From NCBI GenBank assembly GCA_037389465.1, contig JAZARR010000074.1, positions 3,224,001 to 3,288,000 of the forward strand: DNA of 64,000 nucleotides, written 5' to 3'. Shown one piece after another: positions 1-13,100 of this stretch. The notes below the pieces were generated by a model. That model did no database searches and was not told the DNA's origin. It worked only from the letters and a program-made list of their open reading frames with translations. How positions within the stretch are numbered: position 1 is the stretch's first letter; each line of letters begins with the position of its first letter. Both the position numbers and the translations under genes were made by a program. Source of the stretch: Baylisascaris procyonis (lineage: Eukaryota; Nematoda; Chromadorea; Rhabditida; Ascarididae).

Positions 1-443
1 CTCGGCTTTGTTCATCAGCACAGGTCTGGCATTGAACACATTCAACCACAGGCTTGTGAGTTTTTCAGTTCGTTAACCTGGAGGTTTTTTTTAATTCATT
101 GCGAGGAATTACTAATGGTCATTAATGGTCAAAAGTTACGATTCATCCTTGGCACACTCATTCCAGCCAGAGTGGAAAGCCGTCCTGAGAAGTTTAATGC
201 AACTATTTCCGGACCGCCTTGTGTTGCTGCTGTTGTGCTCATTAGACAGCTTGCAGTGGGTAACGCCGCATAGCTCATATATGCAAGGTGCTCAGCCACC
301 AATCAACAGGGCTCATGCATATTGGAGTCAAATCTAAAACCGCACCAGTACATTTTCTCGTCGCTGTGTGACTTTTAGCCTAGTTCGTTATTGCGCGTTC
401 TCGGCTATCAGAAAACGTGTTCAAGCTACTTGTAGGATTTTGA

Positions 444-648
444 ATGCAATTTACTCTTTTGATGGTCATACAGTCTCAATCATTTTCAGCTGTACTTTTG
501 CGTTGTGTTATATGCTCTTCCCAAATCAACCCCATCGTTCCGGTGAATCAACCGTATTCATCTTATTACCGCTATGGTCTTGGCTCAGGCATTGGATACG
601 GCTCCTCGGATCTAACATACGGTGTTTCACCTTATGGTGGACCATATG
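444..648 (+). CDS. Gly/Tyr-rich exon, probable 5' part of the ShKT gene
   Basis: From about 520 to 648 one frame reads a Gly/Tyr/Ser-rich stretch (YYRYGLGSGIGYGSSDLTYG and onward) with the same composition as the exons at 2791-5784. It ends at a donor (TATG|GTTGGC, phase 1). The frame opens with an ATG at 444 and passes a TTTTCAG acceptor at 484-490, so the exon may begin at 491 rather than at 444; the 444 reading gives only a poor signal peptide. Its phase 1 end does not fit the phase 2 entry of the exon at 2791, so at least one exon between 700 and 2790 is missing from this model, or this exon belongs to a tandem relative. Composition is clear; start and linkage are not. Confidence 0.45.
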
Positions 649-2790
649 GTTGGCAGTTATTGCTCTCACTTGACATGGAGAAAAAAGCCTCAAATTCTAT
701 AAATTAAATAACTTCGTCAAAATTCCTGCCTTGTTCGGCAATTGTTTTACCCCATTTCCTTGATCTTGTTCTGTTTGATCCGAAGCAACATGGTTTTTGG
801 TTGAAAGATCGAAAATATTCAATGAAATGCAACAGAACGTTTCTACGTAATAATGTCCTATGTTCGACAGGTCTTCTCTGCAAATTCGTAATGTCGCATT
901 GTTGCGAGGTTTGTTCTGACAAAACTAGTCACTGACCAAAAGAAAGCCGAAATCTGCGATGTGTGATCGGCACTGTGTGATTGGCAGTGGTCATTCGGAT
1001 GATCTGCGCGCTTTATTGTGCATTGCGGTTCCAGCTTGTGCACAGCTTAACCATAAAATGTAGAAAACATGGGAGATATAAATGGCACTTCAGAAACGAG
1101 AGTCAAATAAACGGAAATTTGAGATTTCGTGAACCTATTATACCGTTTTATTATACTGCATGTTCGCTGGTTCTTCTGTGCCAATCGGAGTCGTTCTCAA
1201 CAGCTTCTTACTGCTTCCTTAGATGCACTTTCGTGGCAGATGCAACAATCACCTCAACAGTTGTATATTCAATTTCAAAAAAAAAAATTTTCCTATTCTA
1301 TCGGCTGTATCAAGCTTAATTTCCCTCAAGATGAGCTGGGAATGTTCAAAGGAGGACCAATGTGACCATTTCATCCTTTGTTTCTCCCGAAAAAATTTCT
1401 GGTGTAATGAATTGTAAAGTGAAACATATGAATTTATAGTGGGATTCAGGTTGTTGGTTCTCTGCGCAGAAGGCGCACGGCACTGAACTGTAACTAGTGC
1501 TCCATGAGTGCTGTCACTCTAATCCTCAGAGATTCCGATGTTTTTCCGTGCTCAAACGCCTGTTCCAGAATTTAAAATTAAAAAAAAAAAAAACACGAGC
1601 GAAAGTCTGGGCTATTGTTAAATGGAGGTAACGCTGCCCTATTTCGGGCGTTGGTTAAGTTCTTCGTTCGGAGCTTTGCGCCACTAACGTCTCTTTGTAC
1701 GACTTTCGTGATACAATTGGGGAATTCCTCAGCTTTGCAAAATTTTAAATAATACCGTTCATGATTTGAAAACTAAATAATGTTCATACCGAATGCAGTG
1801 TAATAAGAAAAATATATTTCTTGATGGTGGCGGCATTCTTGCCTCATCACCGTCAATATGATAATAGCAAACACCACTTTTGATAGACACACTTGTTGGG
1901 TGTGTAGAAATAAAATTTGCAGAATATTGCGCTGCTTTTGATCTATAGACTTACGATGTATTTATTTATGCATAGTTCAATTCTGTACCACTGACCATTG
2001 GATAATTGATGCAAAGTGATGAGTTGAATAATTGATTTTAATAGCACATTGAAGTTATCTAGCTTGATCTGCAGAACGATTTGACTAAGCATTTCATTCA
2101 ATTCCCTATTGTTAACTAATGACAAAAAATACCACGATAACACATTCATTGCTACGCGTGACTACATTTTTCATCGTTTATTTTGGTCATTGAGCTCTTC
2201 TTCTTTATTCGCACTATTGTATTTCGCACTTTTTGCTACCAATAATTTTAGGCTACTTTGCAGCCTTGATGCGAACCACCCATTTTCTTGCACTTGTTTG
2301 AGGCATCCATGAAAAACAATTGAAATATTTCATAGTACAGGTGCCCGAATAGTTTACTTGCTGCACATCGTTGTTTAGTCACCGTTTAGATGTTTGTTGT
2401 ATTTTTACTACTTTTGTTATTTTATTGATGAATGAATGAAGAAATGTTTATTTTTTAGCTTAAGTTTTTCTTAAGATGTAGTGAGGCTGTATGAATTGAT
2501 ATGTCACAAAGAAAATCGAGTAGGGTGCAATGCAGCATAAGCAAAAGAAATGCAGTATGGCGTACGCATAGTTGAATTGGGCATTGAAAATAGACCGTTA
2601 CATATTGCCAGAAATGGCATGAAACACCGCAAGGTTCTGCATATTCACTTCAAACCCGTCCGCACCTGGAAGCACTCTGAATCAACAGATGAAGTAATTC
2701 AGGCACCAAATCTTTTGCGACTTTTTTCCTCAAAAAGCTCGTTGTTCTTGAAGGTGAATGTCGCCCGTGTTGCCCATCAACTTGTTCAAG

Positions 2791-5784
2791 GCTGGGCGGA
2801 ATACCGGGGGGAAGCTACTATGGCAGACTCCTTGGATCACCATACAACAAATATGGTAATATAATTTCTGCTTCGGATAAAAGAGCAGAAAAAAAATGTA
2901 TTTACACAAGCCGAATATTTTATACAATAAAATTTTCTGTTTCAGAGCTTTATGGATCATAATTCTCCCAGTTATGTGGTTCAATGAAAATTCGCTCAGT
3001 AGAACATTCAATATATCAAACTTATTTCTGAGAAAAACGGTCACAAATTGCGCTTTGTCACATAACAAATTCAAAATAACATTGAAAAAACAATATATTC
3101 GCATCCAAGTCATCTTGTTCCATCTTTTCGCTAGGTAACAAGGTCACATAAACGAGCACTGCAATAGTTGTTGAAAGAAGCAGCCAATCTGTAAACTCTT
3201 GTTATATCTTGGTTTAGTATTCGTGAATACCGTTCATAGCTGAAAAAAGTTCGCAAGCGGAATTCAGTTGGCGAGAGCAAAACATGCATTAATCACCCCT
3301 TCCTGCCCGAAATAGACTCTGCTAATCTCTGCTCACTATCTTCTCTCGATAGTTAAATGAAATTATCGGTAACCGGAGGAAGCCCACTTTGGCTTCGAAA
3401 GTCGCCCAGAGGAAATTTCCGCTTAGCAATACAGCGCTGCAACTTTGAGGCAGTAAGCATTTGATGACTACAGGGTATGGAGCGTTTGAAAGCACCGGTT
3501 ACGAGTGGCCTATGAGAGGAGACTCGAACTATTTGCAACCTCCAATCGGTTATCCACCAATCGGAATCCGTTCAAGGTAGGCGTGAATACATGCAACAAG
3601 TACGTCTGAAAACGTGTAAATCATATTACGCCATAAGACAAATGAGGGAATGAATAGTTAGCAGCGTTAATGGAAGTGAAAGATGGAGTTATCTAAGCAA
3701 TGTCCTTTCTAATATCATATTCACTGACCATTATTCGCACTCAACATCGGCAGACTGACCATTGATTCATTACTGTGTCCCGCCACAGTTTGTGCCCAAT
3801 CAGGTGTGATTGACTTAAAACTTAGAGCAATCAACGTATCTGACGCTAAACAATATCAGAAATTTTTAACCACAGCTTTTCAAAAGTGAGCCCATGACAG
3901 CACTGCAGCAATGTTGGTTGATGTATGTATGCATCGCTTGCATCTGCGTGTTTCCTCTAGGCATGTGATGTAAGTAATTAAATAAAGTGGCTATTACAAC
4001 AGAGAGTACTCAAGGTTTACAGCACTCGATGACTTCCCAAGATATTCTTTTTTCCACCTATCACCATTGGCAAAGTTTCTAGCAACTGAAGATGTCATGA
4101 AATTAGCAAATCAAACTTCGGAAGAAATTTTGCCTCAGGAAATTCGAGAACGAAGAGGTGTGTGAGAAATGACATAAACGCATTTCAAATTTTGTGGTGC
4201 AAGCGATCGGTCTAATAGGCGTACCTACAAGGGATGCTGCAATCCTTTCTGATGGTCATTCCCATTAGCTTTCGGTTGTTAAACATATCAGCAATATGAC
4301 TCAATATAAACCTTGAAAATGTTTTATATCTACTCGAATATATTGTTGTTCGGCTGTCTTTTTCCTTCTATTTGAAATTCTTAAACCGCGCGAATGCGAT
4401 ATTCGTGTTTTCTAAATTTGCATGTCACATCACTCTGCTTATGCATTTATGAAGTTTTTGGAATTGAGCAAAAACATAGGATGCTATCAACCTTTTAATA
4501 AGCATTCATGATAAAATGCGAATATTTAGCGAGTTGCTAGGAAATGCACCACTATTGACACCGGATGATTGTCAAGACCAAAGTGCACAATGTGCGTTGT
4601 GGGCAAGCACTGGACAATGTGCAAGTAATGCTGCCTATATGCATCGCGTTTGCCCACAATCATGCGGAATTCCTTGCTTGAGCAATGCAATTGGAAACTA
4701 TGGAACCTTAACATCCGGCTATGGTCTTGCGTCGAGTTATGATCCGTATGCAACGATGTCGAAATATGATATTGGCCTCGGCTCATCGCTGCTCGGACCC
4801 GCAGCGTATAATTTGGGCACCGGATATGGCATCAACTCGATCACCAATCCACTATACAGAAATGATGGAGGTTCGTTGAGACTAAAGTTTTAACTAATCG
4901 TAAATTCCTCTTATGAATAAAACAAAAAAATTCCAGCCTCATGCACAAATTCGCATAGCCAATTTCTGTGCGTTATAAATTTTTTGTCTAATCTCGAGCA
5001 TACAATAAATTTCAACATTTTCCTGTGACCAGCAAGTTTCATGATCGTTTGTGAGGTTTTACTTTCATAGTTAATATTGAGTTCTTAAATATGCATTCAA
5101 TAAGAGCAAATAACCTAACTCATAATATATTTTGAGCATATCTTTTACATTTTTCTCGAAAAAAAAAAAAAGAAAAAAACACATTATGATGGCGCTGGTT
5201 GTGGGCGGATGTTAATTGTACTAATGTTTGAAGTGTGCTATATTTGAAGTGTTTAAAAAAATGCTTGTGGTCTCATTTCAGGATACGGACTAGAGGGTGT
5301 TACTGGATCCGGCTACGGATTGGATTCGGCGCTTGGTTCTTTTGACCTTGGATCAAATGGGCTTGGGCAGCTGTATGGTCTTAATTATGGTCCAAGATCC
5401 GGCTTCAATAACTATGGATTAGGAATGATGGACGGTCTCGCAAGCAATTATGGAGTCGACTCCGGATATGGTAGTGACTCCACTGCAGCGCTTCTTTCCC
5501 AATATTCAATGCTTTCCGGAAGTCGTTCAGGATTAGGATCTATTTTGAGTCCATTGTACGGGCACAGCTCACAATATGGCCTAGGCATCGGCTCTACTTT
5601 CGATCCCTACGAATTGCGAAATGGATATGGGTCTTACGGAAATGATTACAGTAGGGGAATGGGTGCATATCAATCAGGAATTTATCCATATTCGCAGAAA
5701 GAGAAAAAATCGCCATCTGCCCACTCGAGTGGTCGGGAACCAAAGCGAACATTGACTCGTTTATTTGGTGTTCGTGAGCATTAA
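2791..5784 (+). CDS. Secreted-type Gly/Tyr-rich protein with a ShKT domain
   Basis: Four exons join with matching phases: 2791-2855, 3474-3576, 4530-4870 and 5282-5784 (stop). They encode about 337 residues. The third exon carries a complete six-cysteine ShKT domain (DCQDQSAQCALW, GQCASNAAYM, CPQSCGIPC), a disulfide-linked fold common in extracellular nematode proteins. It is flanked on both sides by low-complexity Gly/Tyr/Ser sequence (GYGL, SGYGSD, YGSYG repeats) like that of cuticle or eggshell structural proteins, and the C-terminus is basic (SSGREPKRTLTRLFGVREH). The signal peptide is not in these exons and must lie upstream (see 444-648). No enzyme domain is visible, so an extracellular matrix or surface-coat role is inferred from composition only. 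Introns are 618, 953 and 411 nt. Confidence 0.8.
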
Positions 5785-8363
5785 TATTTATACTGGGTAC
5801 GCACGAGTGGGAAATGTAATTAACCGTTAGTTGAAATGGAGGAAGAAGACGGTGAATGTAAAGAATGCGATCCTAGTTATGATTATCGTTAAAATGGCTG
5901 TGCTAAGAGGAGCATTTTGAGAGGAAAGAGTGGGGATTACAAATTTGGAGGTGAACTCACTGCACTCTCATGCATTTTATTCATTTTTATCTCTTTAATT
6001 TCATTGCTTTGTTATGGTGCATGTTCAGAATTTGAAACAGTGATTGGTAAAATGCAATTCTTTGCATACACTTTTTACTACGAACAGGACTGAAAATATT
6101 TTTAACTTTATCGTGTTCTCAGATTTGTGCAACTGATAACGCAAAACATTGTTGCTAATACTGCGCAAAAAAAGTCCTCTAACGAGAACATTTGAAAAAC
6201 ATTCGACTAAGAGAATGGTGGAGGCGCACAGAAAGGCAAATAACAGATATGGTAATGATCGGTTACTTCTATGCAACGAATGAAAATGTCGAGCGGACAA
6301 CCGTTGGGGGCAACATTACAGCTAGAAAACATGATATAAACTTACTGGAAGTTACAACAGTGTACAATGTGATATGCTACTGGAGATCGCATGAAAAGAT
6401 GCAAAGATGGGGAAACGAATGCGAACACAAAGACAATGATAACATTTTGAACACTTTTACCGATAGAGGTTTCGTTGAAATCGATGAGCTTGATCACTCT
6501 GGGATCGATGTGACAGAAGTATGTAAAACTTTGATAGTAATGGACTTTTTAACCGAATAAATCCCGATCATATGACGAGAAGCCATTCAGTACATATCGA
6601 CATAACTCGAGGCATATTGGCTTCATTATGCATATTGCACAACATTACAAACGCAATCGCTAAAATCGAATAATTTTTTTCAACAATCGAATGACTTACA
6701 GAGAGGTGAAAGTTTTGATAGTTTCAAAAAATGTTTCCAATAATATCTCCACCTTTGTTAGGGTGAATGCTGTCAGAAAGACTTTCAAAACGCATTCGGC
6801 TGAAACAAAAAAAAAACACTCTAGACAGATGAGCGGTGATCCACACTCTTCCCTGTGGTGTAGGCGTGACAGTATTTACGCATCAGAAAGATCTACCTAT
6901 ATTATTCTGTTGCAGTTAAAAGTCTGCGACACCTTAATGTGTAAGGCTCTTTCTCATATACCTGCATTTCCGGTGCGATTAAATGACCAGAGCTTCTATG
7001 CGTTGGAATGGTGCAGATTTGTATCAGCAACAGGAAAGTTCGGTCAAATTAGTTTGACAGCACAAACATAATGTCCGTCCACCAACGTGACCACCACGCA
7101 TGACCAGTCTCTATCCGTTTACGTGTGGTAAAAGCAATCTAATGGCTAAAGGGAATCAGGTTTTTTCAGCAGGTGGGCCACATTCCGACCATAAACTAGT
7201 AATGCAAGGAATTCGAAAGTTTTGTTGAGAATTGCTGGAAGAAATTAAACATGCAGGAGATTACTTTTAGATTAAGCAACACAAGAGAAATTAAGCATGC
7301 AAGAGAGTTGAAAGATGTGAAGGTAAGAGCATTAAGAAGAGAAGACAAAACTTAGTCATGAAAAAAGGAAACTACAATAACAAATGATTTTACTGCAAGA
7401 TTTTCAATGCTTCATCCATTTTCTGCTTCTGACTGACTGATAGTGTTTCTATGAGTCGAATAACTAGTGCTTCGAAAACGTACCTATTCACTGTACCGTC
7501 GGCTGCCGCGAGATTTCGCCCCTTTCTTGTGAGCATTGCGTTAGTGGTTCGGTGGTTCGATGATGAGTTTTGGGCTTGGCTTGCTAGTTCATCTGGTTTT
7601 CGAGATTTTCAGATGTTCTGTGAGTGTCAAATATAATATGCAGCAAGAGCGAGGACTGTGAAAATGAGACATTTCAGTCTGTTGATATGTGTGAAGTCCT
7701 TGTTAAAAAAAGAGAATGTCATGAATAGAAGCCAACAAAAAAAAAACCTGTAGGAGCAGCGACGTCATTCATGAGGAGTACAGCAGAAGGCAGCCGCACA
7801 AACGAAAACGAGATCACGGAGCTCATCAATATTATATGCTCTCAGCTTCACAGAAAAACTGATAGATGTGAAGGAAAGATAATATGCTGTAGTAGCATAT
7901 TATGAACCCGAATGATAAGAAGCGACGAGCAATTGTGTTGAAGGAAACGAATTTGGATTCAATGTCGAAACGTTGTGCATAAACGAGCGATGTTAGGACG
8001 ATAGGAAAATATGCGAGGGAATGTCAAAAATACTGTCAAAGATAATGTTGCAAAAACCATTGAGGATTTTCTCGCCAGAAGTAAATAGATGCCGATAGCT
8101 GGTTACTCAAGTGATTTTTAAAAACTGTTGCCTTCCTTCTCCTCAATCCACCTTTGCCGAAAATCTTTTATGCACTCAATTTCGATTCTCAACATAATGC
8201 CTCTATATAAGAATGCGACATGAAACTGTCTGTGCGTCATGTTTCCTTTCATCACGTCTTGTTCTAGCACACTGAATGACGGAGTTCCTTTATGTCCCTG
8301 CGAACCTAAGATCAATTTTTTCAGCTTGTGAATGCAGAACCCCTTTTCTAACATTCCCCTTAG
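5785..8363 (+). other. Intergenic or intronic stretch, no firm gene
   Basis: Open frames at 6192-6560 (+, 122 aa), 6691-7071 (+, 126 aa) and 6025-6300 (-, 91 aa, hydrophobic N-terminal part) overlap or lack convincing splice context and none resembles a known family. A short coding-like stretch near 7458-7532 ends at a good donor (TTT|CTTGTGAGC) with reading LRKRTYSLYRRLPRDFAPF and could be an upstream exon of the gene ending at 10124. Nothing else is supportable. Confidence 0.3.
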
Positions 8364-10124
8364 AAATGAGGAAACCTAAGGATTCTTCCGCGAGATGGGG
8401 CTTGCTTTCAAAAAAATTCCTCGCGGCGAAGAAGGATATCCTGCCCCTCCCCCTAGTGGTCTGAAACTTAAGTCATCTCTCGGAAGGCCCCCGTAGGGGA
8501 GAGAAGCGGCAATGAATTCCGACTACTCATGTGAGCGTCGTGCCTTTTATCTCCCACTCTCACCCCTCTCACTCGTCTACCTCTGACGCTGCTCAATTTG
8601 CTCGCAAAAGTTTGCTGATAAGCATATCTGAATCAGTGGTCAACTTTGCTCGAGCCAATTCAATTATTTGGCGATTTGCCTTTATTGTTTTCAGGCTTGC
8701 GAGAGGCTTGTATTCAAAGGATCCCCACAACTGGCTGAAGGATTTTCTGAAGGCGTTTCATCTGTGTTCCTTGACTATGAACAATTCCTCACTGATATGG
8801 TGACATCCTTTGCAAATAGTGAAATTGGTTACAGTGCTAAAAGCCATCCTCAGCTCACTCATATATCACGTCGATGCACATCGGACGCATCGCTGACCAG
8901 AAATCCCGCCTGATTCGCTCGCATATTCAACTCGAATGATCTTGCTGCGATGTTTGATCCTGTGAAATCATTAGCGTTGGCTTCTCAGATATCCCATATT
9001 GTTTTTCATTCATGTAGCTCTAACCTTCCGTACCTAGATCTCTTCATTGGCTCTACTGCCTTCTTTTAGAGGTTTTCTTATTTTATTATTTTGTCGTTAT
9101 TGTTCGTAATAATTGGTGAATAACTATAGATGATGCTATTGATCGCTATCACAACAGCCTATATTGCACAATTATCACTCTTCTATCTCATATCGATCAC
9201 AAATTGTGGATATTTGCTTTCTATATTTATGCGGTAATTAAAGGTTAAGGTGTTGTTGTCAAATTATTATTATTTGAACTTAGGGGGGAGGGTATTCAAG
9301 GTAGTGAGTGAATTCATATGAGAGTATGATATTCCATCTGCAATATTCCACAAGATACAAAAGGCTACTTCTAGGTTTGCATGGTAGTTAATGTGCAACA
9401 AATTCTGCTGGAAAACTTCCCACGCAGTTAAGACTGCTGGGAATAGTATAATAATTGAAGAATCCAAACGTTTAGTCTAAATGCATCTCTAATAGCTATT
9501 CATCCGTAGGCAATGAGTGGTGAATAGGAAGTGTTGTTAAACAGACAACCGGATTTGCAAGGAGTCTAGAGGAAACTCATATGGAGCCGAATCTTCAACT
9601 CCAAAACGTTACTGCATGTCAACAATTGCGCTTGAACTTCGTGCTTTAAGTAGACTAATATAAGGAAGCTTATCAACCTATAACTCTATGACCGGAGTTC
9701 TTTAAAGGAATAGACTGCGCCTACTAGATTTCATTGTTCTTACTCTTCTGTGGGCTGATGAGGAGGATGCCAAGACGGGCAAATAAAACCGAAATGATTA
9801 TGCATTCTACTGTGCGATGCAAATATGCAAAATAAAACCAGCGCCAAATTATGATACTCCCAAGTTTCTTATTAGAAAGCCAGCGGAATGAGTGAATGAG
9901 TGACTGATGACAACATTTTCATCCCCGTGAGGAATCCGCGCACGTTAACCGCTATATGTGCACTCTGATGTACTTAGACATCGCGTTCGGAACCTTCTGA
10001 AAGCTGCTTGAAGTATGAAACAAGGTTGTGGGCCAGATTTAAGGATCTGCAACTGGCTATGAGTCAAACCGAGTCGGATGCCCGATCACCCAGTTTGTCG
10101 GGACCTGATTCACCTCGGACATAA
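8364..10124 (+). CDS. 3' exons of an unrecognised gene upstream of the ZHP gene
   Basis: Three exons agree in frame and phase: 8364-8458 (acceptor CCCCTTAG, phase 0 end), 8695-8799 (acceptor TTGTTTTCAG, donor ATG|GTGACA, phase 0 both ends) and 9978-10124 (acceptor TACTTAG, stop TAA). The middle exon reads ACERLVFKGSPQLAEGF then SEGVSSVFLDYEQFLTDM, an amphipathic helical pattern; the last reads KYETRLWARFKDLQLAMSQT followed by a Ser/Pro-rich acidic tail ending GPDSPRT. No family is recognised. The helical pattern loosely recalls gamma-tubulin complex proteins, but without a diagnostic motif. The 5' part is unresolved. The stop lies 71 nt before the ATG of the RING gene, with its acceptor between them, which suggests co-transcription. 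The middle exon is also open in a second frame, so the model is tentative. Confidence 0.4.
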
Positions 10125-10180
10125 TTTTTGCGAGCGCAATGAATGTGTGTGTGCAGCGGATGACTTAAAAAGATTGAATA

Positions 10181-10188
10181 ATTTTCAG
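10181..10188 (+). promoter_or_regulatory. Probable trans-splice acceptor of the ZHP gene
   Basis: ATTTTCAG ends at 10188, seven bases before the ATG at 10196 and 64 nt after the upstream stop codon. In nematodes such a site just ahead of the start codon normally receives a spliced leader; an SL2-type leader would be expected if the two genes share an operon. Inferred from position and consensus. Confidence 0.55.
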
Positions 10189-10195
10189 GCAAAGG

Positions 10196-13100
10196 ATGGC
10201 AGCAATTGCGCCCTTTTGGCTTCATTGCAATCGATGTGGTTGTCTAGCCTGTGAGAAAGCCGGTGATATGTCTAAATTTTCGATCACATCGTGTGGACAT
10301 GTGTTCTGTAATGAATGTCTCAGTGAACGAGGTATGCATCACCTTCACATTTGCCCACCTTTATCACGTTTTTTAATCTCCTGAATGACCGATCTGTGCG
10401 TAATTTTAAATGAATTGGAGGAGAGGTAATTGCCCCTCGACGTCTTCCTCAGAGATAGCGAAATTGAGGATCGCATTAGCCTTCCCACGGAATCCATCTG
10501 GGGAATCGAAGTCCCGCAAGATCTATCTTCGAATAAATAGGAAGACTTCGATGAGGACCTTTTTTTTGGGACAGGGAGACACCGATGAGAAAGTCGCTTA
10601 ATCTCCCCACTTCTCATCTGGAGTTGGGCTTCCCGCATCATACTATGCCAGACGAACACCGCCCCCTGAAACACTTGGTTCAAACTCGTGGACAAAAGTG
10701 TTTGGTGATTAGTTTCGAGTCGAGTAGGGTCATAAGTAACCAGAGGCGTGATTTCGTTGGGCGTAGAAAGAATATTAAATGAAGCGCCAGAAGGCGGTGG
10801 GAGGAAGAAGTGGAGGCTTCAGTCGTCGTCTGAAAATATCCTTCATCTTCAACGTTGGTTTGATCGGTGGCGATTCATGAAAAGTGGTTGTGATCGCTGA
10901 TGGATTTGCAAAGGTTGATTTCGCTGACGGCGAGTTTCGAAAACTTGACGTCATTTTTTATTAGCAGACGAAATTCTTTCGAAAACTCTCAGCAGAAGGT
11001 TTTCACAGCTGTAACTACTCTCGAAATTTACAACTCCTGCGCAATTAACGACTCATTTATCATTACTCGTTGCTTTGTATGTTTATAAAGGGACATAGAT
11101 GAATGACTCCTGACCCGAACGTGAATTGTTTGCGATCTTAATTAGAATCTGCTCGCTTGGTTTCTGATAAACCTATCAGCCGAGCCATTGAGCGGAGAAT
11201 GCATCTTAATCCTGCTCTTTCAATTACTTAAATATCGGCGGTTTATATGAGACGACAAGTTCTCAAATTCGTTGAAAGTTATGATAGTTTGAATTTTCAG
11301 TGGAATCGTGTTTCCTATGTCACCGCAATCCATTTCGCAACCAGGCGATCGATGCAACAATGAGCTCACAACTGAAACGATTTTTTGCGGTGAGCATTTT
11401 TTATGTGCTCCTGATTCCTATTTTCTATATATTACTATGTGTTCGCATTAATTTTTTTTTTTTAAATTGGAAAATGGTTTTAAAAATTTTCGCTGCGAAA
11501 AACTTTGCGATTTTTTTTGCTATTTTCCATTGAGGCATTCCTGATAAACTCCTTTGTGCCCCATATATGGCTTTTGTACTCGCATTCCACATCATCAATG
11601 TATCGCTTTTTTTTTCACTTCGATTCCTTAGTCTTCTACATTTAGAACACAAGACGAAAATTATAAACTAACCGATGCGGGTTTGTCAATATTTAAATGT
11701 TTTGAAGTAGAAGACAAAGATATAGCTATCGCTTTCGAGTGGAAGACTTGTTGATGTTGGAATCATTTTCAAGAAGATTTTATCATACGTTATTTCAATT
11801 CGAATTTTTTTCTCTTCAGCAGGTGGATCAAATTTTCTGGATACTCTTGATACCGTCTCTTCAATGCTTGTCATGCGGTAATTGTGTGGAGAAGTACACT
11901 AATCAGAACTGAAGTTCTGGACTGTATCCAGAAATGATGGAAGGGAATGTTCTTGTCTTAACCACCTCTCTCCCCAATTCTCTTCTCCGAGTCCCACCAC
12001 CCCTTCTAGAAGCTGTTGTCACTCAGCGTTCAGCCGTTCGTATTTGATAAAATTTTCGGCCAAATTTCCCTCAGAATTCTGCTTCTTCGACTAAGTTCAC
12101 ACTGGAGAGCGTCAAATGTAACTCGAATCGAGTCCGCTTCGGGCGGAGCCCCTTGTTTTTTCATTTATATCCTCCTTCTAGTTACTTACCTGTTGGGCAT
12201 CTGTCCATATTTCTCGAGCACAGTAGTCTTTTCTCGAAAAATCGTTTTTATTTACTCTTGTTCACCCTAAATTTTGTTTACATTGATTTTTTTTTTGCAT
12301 CGGCGTTGCTGGAATGTGCTACCCGTTGGATACAAAGAAGCTACAAGCATGGAATTCGGTATATTTGAGATGGGAAGTCTGTTTAGTTCCACATCTAAAC
12401 TCATCATTTGTCAACGAACATCGGAATGGGTCCCACATAATGGGCCTTACGGGATACTGGTCTTGATCGGCCTGTGACTAAAACGTGAATGAAATTGCGT
12501 GATATCTACCAGTGAAGCAGAGGGGTGCCGAGTATTGAGAATTAAGCGGCAGTGAGGTGAGCTGAAACATGAGAGATGATGTTTGGTCGAATATCAAAAG
12601 TGGGGTGGTGTTACGTATAACAAATAAGAAAAAGTCATAAGTTTGTCGATCAGTAAGCTACAGTAAATCACTTTACAAGGACGGAAACTCAAACATATAA
12701 GTGTTCAAATAATAAGATTGTGATGACGTTAGAAAGCAGTTTCTCGATGCTCTTAGCAATTTTGACCTTTTCCGATCTCACACAGACTAAAGCTTGCTCA
12801 GCTGAAAGCAGGAAGTTTTAGAAGAAGGCGCAAGGTAGTGAGGAACGTTTATTGTTTGCCAACATCTCAATTCTTTCTTTCTTAAATATTCGGTGTGTAT
12901 CTCTATTCTTTGGGCACATAGCATTTCGCAAATCCCCCACTTGCAACATCTTGTCGTTGTGCAGATGCTTGTTAATCCATTACTTTTATCTTCAGCCACC
13001 AATGGTGCTATTGGAAGGTGAATGGAAAAAAATGCAAAGTATTATGGAGTTTCAACGGATGCAATTCACAATTTCGACTGAACTTCATCAGAAAAAGGTA

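Noticed and set aside
8695..8799. Gamma-tubulin complex protein (GCP) assignment
   Set aside because: Only a loose helical pattern is shared; no further GCP blocks were found up- or downstream.
11640..11876. Two exon-like pieces in the ZHP gene between 11.6 and 11.9 kb
   Set aside because: They interrupt the RNF212-like continuity from the RING exon to the coiled coil; direct joining of 11389 to 12996 is in phase and matches the family layout.
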